NCBI GenBank assembly: GCA_014860845.1 | Contig: JACZIY010000429.1 | Span: forward strand, 1 to 7,757 | Direction of reading: 5' to 3' | Source: Anaerolineaceae bacterium | GTDB taxonomy: Bacteria; Chloroflexota; Anaerolineae; Anaerolineales; Anaerolineaceae | DNA length: 7,757 nt | Shown here: positions 5,320 to 7,757 of the stretch, one piece after another | How the letters are laid out: each line of letters begins with the position of its first letter | Position numbering within the stretch: position 1 is the stretch's first letter | Program-made: the position numbers and the translations under genes | Notes under the pieces: generated by a model | What the model was told of the DNA's origin: nothing | Database searches by the model: none | Seen by the model: only the letters and a program-made list of their open reading frames with translations

Positions 5320-6636
5320 ATGAATTGCTGGTATGAATGTATTCACGGTTGTGCAAAACGCTATTCGATCTTTGATGTAGTTTATCGCTGCGAGGAATGC
5401 GGTGGCTTATTGGAAGTTAAGCATGATCTGGATGCCTTGCGACAACGCTCAGCCGCCGAATGGAAATCTGTTTTTGAACAGCGTGTCTTTTCCACCGCCT
5501 GGCCGTATGGTAGTGGTGTATGGGGCAAAAAGGAATGGGTTTGCCCACTGGTGGATGATGATCAGATCGTTTCCACCTATGAAGGCAATAGCAACCTGTT
5601 CTGGGCTCAACGCTTCGGAAAACAGCTGGGTATGGATGACCTGTGGATCAAACTGTGTGGCAATAGCCATACCGGCTCCTTCAAAGATCTGGGGATGACC
5701 GTGCTGGTCTCCGTAGTCAAACAGATGATCAACCAGGGCAAGCCCATCCGGGCGATTGCCTGTGCATCCACCGGGGATACCTCTGCTGCGCTGGCTGCCT
5801 ATGGAGCTGCTGCCGGGGTCCCCACCGTGATTCTGTTGCCGCGCGCCAAAGTCTCCACCGCCCAATTGATCCAACCCATCGCCAATGGTGCCACGGTTCT
5901 CTCGCTGGACACCGACTTCGATGGTTGCATGGCCATCGTCAAACAGCTGACCGAAGATCCTACCATTTACCTGGCAAATTCCCTTAATTCATTGCGTATT
6001 GAAGGACAGAAAACAGTCGGCATCGAGATCGTGCAGCAATTCGATTGGCAGGTGCCAGATTGGATCATCCTGCCAGCCGGGAACCTCGGCAATGTGCGTG
6101 CACTCGGAAACGGTCTGCTGATGATGCGTGATCTGGGATTGATCGATCATCTCCCACGTATTGCCTGTGCTCAGGCGGAGAATGCCAACCCACTCTACCG
6201 AGCATATCTGACCGATTTTCAGGTCTTTGAACCACAACCAGCCAGAAAAACCCTGGCATCTGCCATCCAGATCGGTAACCCGGTCAGCTACGAACGTGCC
6301 AGACAAACACTGATCGACTTCAATGGGGTGGTTGAACAGGCCAGCGAAGAGGAAATCGCCAATACCAGCGCTCAGGCAGATCAAACCGGACTGTATTGTT
6401 GCCCGCATACTGGTGTTGCGCTTACAGCTCTTAAAAAACTTTTAAAGAAAGGCATCATCGATCCGCGTTCCCAGGTGGTGGTCATCTCCACGGCGCATGG
6501 TCTTAAGTTCTCCCAATTCAAAATCGACTACCATCATCAGCAATTGGAAGGAATCCAGACAAAATACGCAAACCCGCCTATAGAGATCCCAGCCACAATC
6601 GAAGCTGTGCAGGCAGCCATTGCTTCACGAGTGTAG
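5320..6636 (+). CDS. thrC: Threonine synthase, plant-like PLP enzyme
   Basis: It converts O-phosphohomoserine to threonine using pyridoxal phosphate, the last step of the pathway. The 438-residue protein starts with a Cys-rich, zinc-ribbon-like segment (C3, C7, C11, C24, C27). The PLP-binding Lys is K122 in SHTGSFKD (116-123), and the phosphate-binding loop is ASTGDTSAA (149-157). Later stretches [35 protein letters not shown] and [10 protein letters not shown] agree closely with what I recall of plant threonine synthase, the class activated by S-adenosylmethionine in plants. The start at 5320 is 1 nt after the lysC stop and has a GGAGG site. An upstream ATG at 5257 is rejected. The pairing with aspartate kinase links the first and last threonine-pathway enzymes; homoserine dehydrogenase and homoserine kinase must lie elsewhere. 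Confidence 0.95.
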   Translation: MNCWYECIHGCAKRYSIFDVVYRCEECGGLLEVKHDLDALRQRSAAEWKSVFEQRVFSTAWPYGSGVWGKKEWVCPLVDDDQIVSTYEGNSNLFWAQRFGKQLGMDDLWIKLCGNSHTGSFKDLGMTVLVSVVKQMINQGKPIRAIACASTGDTSAALAAYGAAAGVPTVILLPRAKVSTAQLIQPIANGATVLSLDTDFDGCMAIVKQLTEDPTIYLANSLNSLRIEGQKTVGIEIVQQFDWQVPDWIILPAGNLGNVRALGNGLLMMRDLGLIDHLPRIACAQAENANPLYRAYLTDFQVFEPQPARKTLASAIQIGNPVSYERARQTLIDFNGVVEQASEEEIANTSAQADQTGLYCCPHTGVALTALKKLLKKGIIDPRSQVVVISTAHGLKFSQFKIDYHHQQLEGIQTKYANPPIEIPATIEAVQAAIASRV

Positions 6637-6640
6637 CTAC

Positions 6641-7757
6641 TTACCAGTTTCCGGTTAAGATACGTCCCATACACACGCCATTCATGCTGGCTTGCATCAA
6701 ACCACGCGTTAATCCGGCTCCATCGCCAAGCACATGCAGATTCTTCACATTTGTCTCAAACTGTGGATTGATCACGATTTTGTTCGAATAGAATTTCACC
6801 TCAACCCCATACAACAAAGTGCTGTCACTGGCGATACCCGGCATGATATTTTCAAGTGCTTCCAACGTTTCGATCACGTCGATCATAATGCGATACGGCA
6901 ACACCAGGCTCAAATCTCCCGCTACGGCATCCTTAAGGGTCGGTTGAATGATGTTCTTGGCAATACGAGAGGATGTTGAACGCCGACCACGCTTAAGATC
7001 GCCATAGCGCTGCACCAGCACCTTTCCTCCTGAGAGCATGTTGCCCAATTCGGCGATATAGCGTCCATATTCAATCGGAGTTTTAAAAGGTTCCGTGAAG
7101 GATTTTGATACGAGCAGGGCAAAATTGGTGTTGCTGGTTTTAAGGGACTGGTCTTTATAGCTGTGTCCATTCACCACCGCCAGATTTCCATAACGCTCCT
7201 CCGAGACCTCACCACGCGGATTCCAGCAAAAGGTGCGCACCCGATCTTCAAATGTCTTGGTGTAATAGATCAGCTTGGCTTCATACAGGGTTGAGTCAAT
7301 GTCATAGGTCACACCGGCATTCGTTTCCACACGCACACCGATATCCACCTGTCCATTGCGCGAGACGACTCCATATCTCTTGCACATGCTGTTCAGCCAC
7401 TCGCTACCTTCCCGTCCGATCGCTACAATCACCTTATCCCCACGCACCTGATGACCATCCTCTGTGATCACCCCCACAATTTTCTTTTGTCCCTCCATAT
7501 TGGTTTCGATCAGAAAATCGGTCACCACCGTGCGGAAGCACATTTCTATCTCTAATTCCTCAAGGGCTTTCTGGATGCGGGCATAGATATCATAGGCCTT
7601 TTCCGTACCCATGTGACGCACCCCGGATTCGATCAATTTCAGATGCGATTGAGCAGCCTGTCGACGAATAAGGTCTACGCGACCGTTGATGTCAATACCA
7701 TGCACCTGCGGATCAGCGCCAAAGCTGAGATAAAGGTTATCGGTGTATTCTAATAAT
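6641..7757 (-). CDS. FAD-dependent oxidoreductase (COG2509-like), 5' end missing
   Basis: The frame stays open to the window edge, so the gene continues beyond 7757 and only about 371 C-terminal residues are present. A GTG at 7705 is not taken as the start. The codons upstream of it encode EYTDNLYLSFGADPQ, which fits the family. Visible parts are an FAD-protein middle region (VIVAIGREGSEW, then DIGVRVET) and the C-terminal flavin-contacting motif VLGDGAGLTRGLMQASMNG. These match the uncharacterised 'NAD(P)/FAD-dependent oxidoreductase' group whose N-terminal GxGxxG fold would be off the window. The substrate is unknown. It converges on thrC, with the two stop codons 4 nt apart and no terminator between them. 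Confidence 0.82.
   Translation of the reverse strand, partial: LLEYTDNLYLSFGADPQVHGIDINGRVDLIRRQAAQSHLKLIESGVRHMGTEKAYDIYARIQKALEELEIEMCFRTVVTDFLIETNMEGQKKIVGVITEDGHQVRGDKVIVAIGREGSEWLNSMCKRYGVVSRNGQVDIGVRVETNAGVTYDIDSTLYEAKLIYYTKTFEDRVRTFCWNPRGEVSEERYGNLAVVNGHSYKDQSLKTSNTNFALLVSKSFTEPFKTPIEYGRYIAELGNMLSGGKVLVQRYGDLKRGRRSTSSRIAKNIIQPTLKDAVAGDLSLVLPYRIMIDVIETLEALENIMPGIASDSTLLYGVEVKFYSNKIVINPQFETNVKNLHVLGDGAGLTRGLMQASMNGVCMGRILTGNW

Noticed and set aside
6641..7705. GTG at 7705 as the real start of the FAD oxidoreductase
   Set aside because: The frame is open from there to the window edge and encodes family-like residues, and the N-terminal FAD-binding fold would be missing. The gene is partial instead.

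Overview
The window reads as chromosomal DNA of a free-living bacterium. It carries one tRNA gene, six complete protein genes and one gene cut by the right edge. The mix of genes fits an anaerobic or facultative Chloroflexota (Anaerolineae-like) genome: a corrinoid-methyltransferase-type URO-D paralogue, a UbiA enzyme of the archaeal-lipid (DGGGP synthase-like) type, a plant-like threonine synthase, and a COG2509-type FAD protein. This lineage call is inference from remembered protein similarity and is moderate at best. There is no integrase, transposase, phage gene or CRISPR array.

Layout. (1) 1-168 is a self-contained tRNA-Arg(GCG) unit with a good sigma-70-type promoter, a tRNA without encoded CCA, and a rho-independent terminator. 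(2) 230-1384 (+) encodes an AT-rich URO-D superfamily protein that is not HemE; its promoter probably starts inside the T-tract of the tRNA terminator. (3) 1441-2735 (-) is a two-gene, ATGA-overlapping operon. It encodes a TauE/SafE (UreH/DsbD-like) membrane protein with a C-terminal cupredoxin-like domain, followed by a small HMA metallochaperone. It very probably handles copper, and is driven by an extended -10 promoter with tandem 11-bp repeats at the -35 region. (4) 2852-3709 (-) is a UbiA-family prenyltransferase with its own promoter. (5) 3900-6636 (+) is an aspartate kinase-threonine synthase operon whose genes are 1 nt apart, transcribed divergently from the prenyltransferase gene. Its promoter has a near-consensus -35/-10 pair embedded in a run of palindromes. 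(6) 6641-7757 (-) is the C-terminal part of an FAD-dependent oxidoreductase gene that converges on thrC with a 4-nt gap and runs off the window.

How the genes work together. The aspartokinase and threonine synthase catalyse the first and last steps of threonine synthesis; the intermediate genes (asd, hom, thrB) are not here. The HMA protein and the TauE-cupredoxin protein plausibly pass copper between cytosol and membrane. The other genes are independent housekeeping or accessory functions. No strikingly new multi-gene system is visible. The most worthwhile points are the palindromic lysC promoter, the repeat-bearing promoter of the copper operon, the Cys/Met-type cupredoxin coupled to a separate HMA gene, and the altered zinc-site motif in the URO-D protein.
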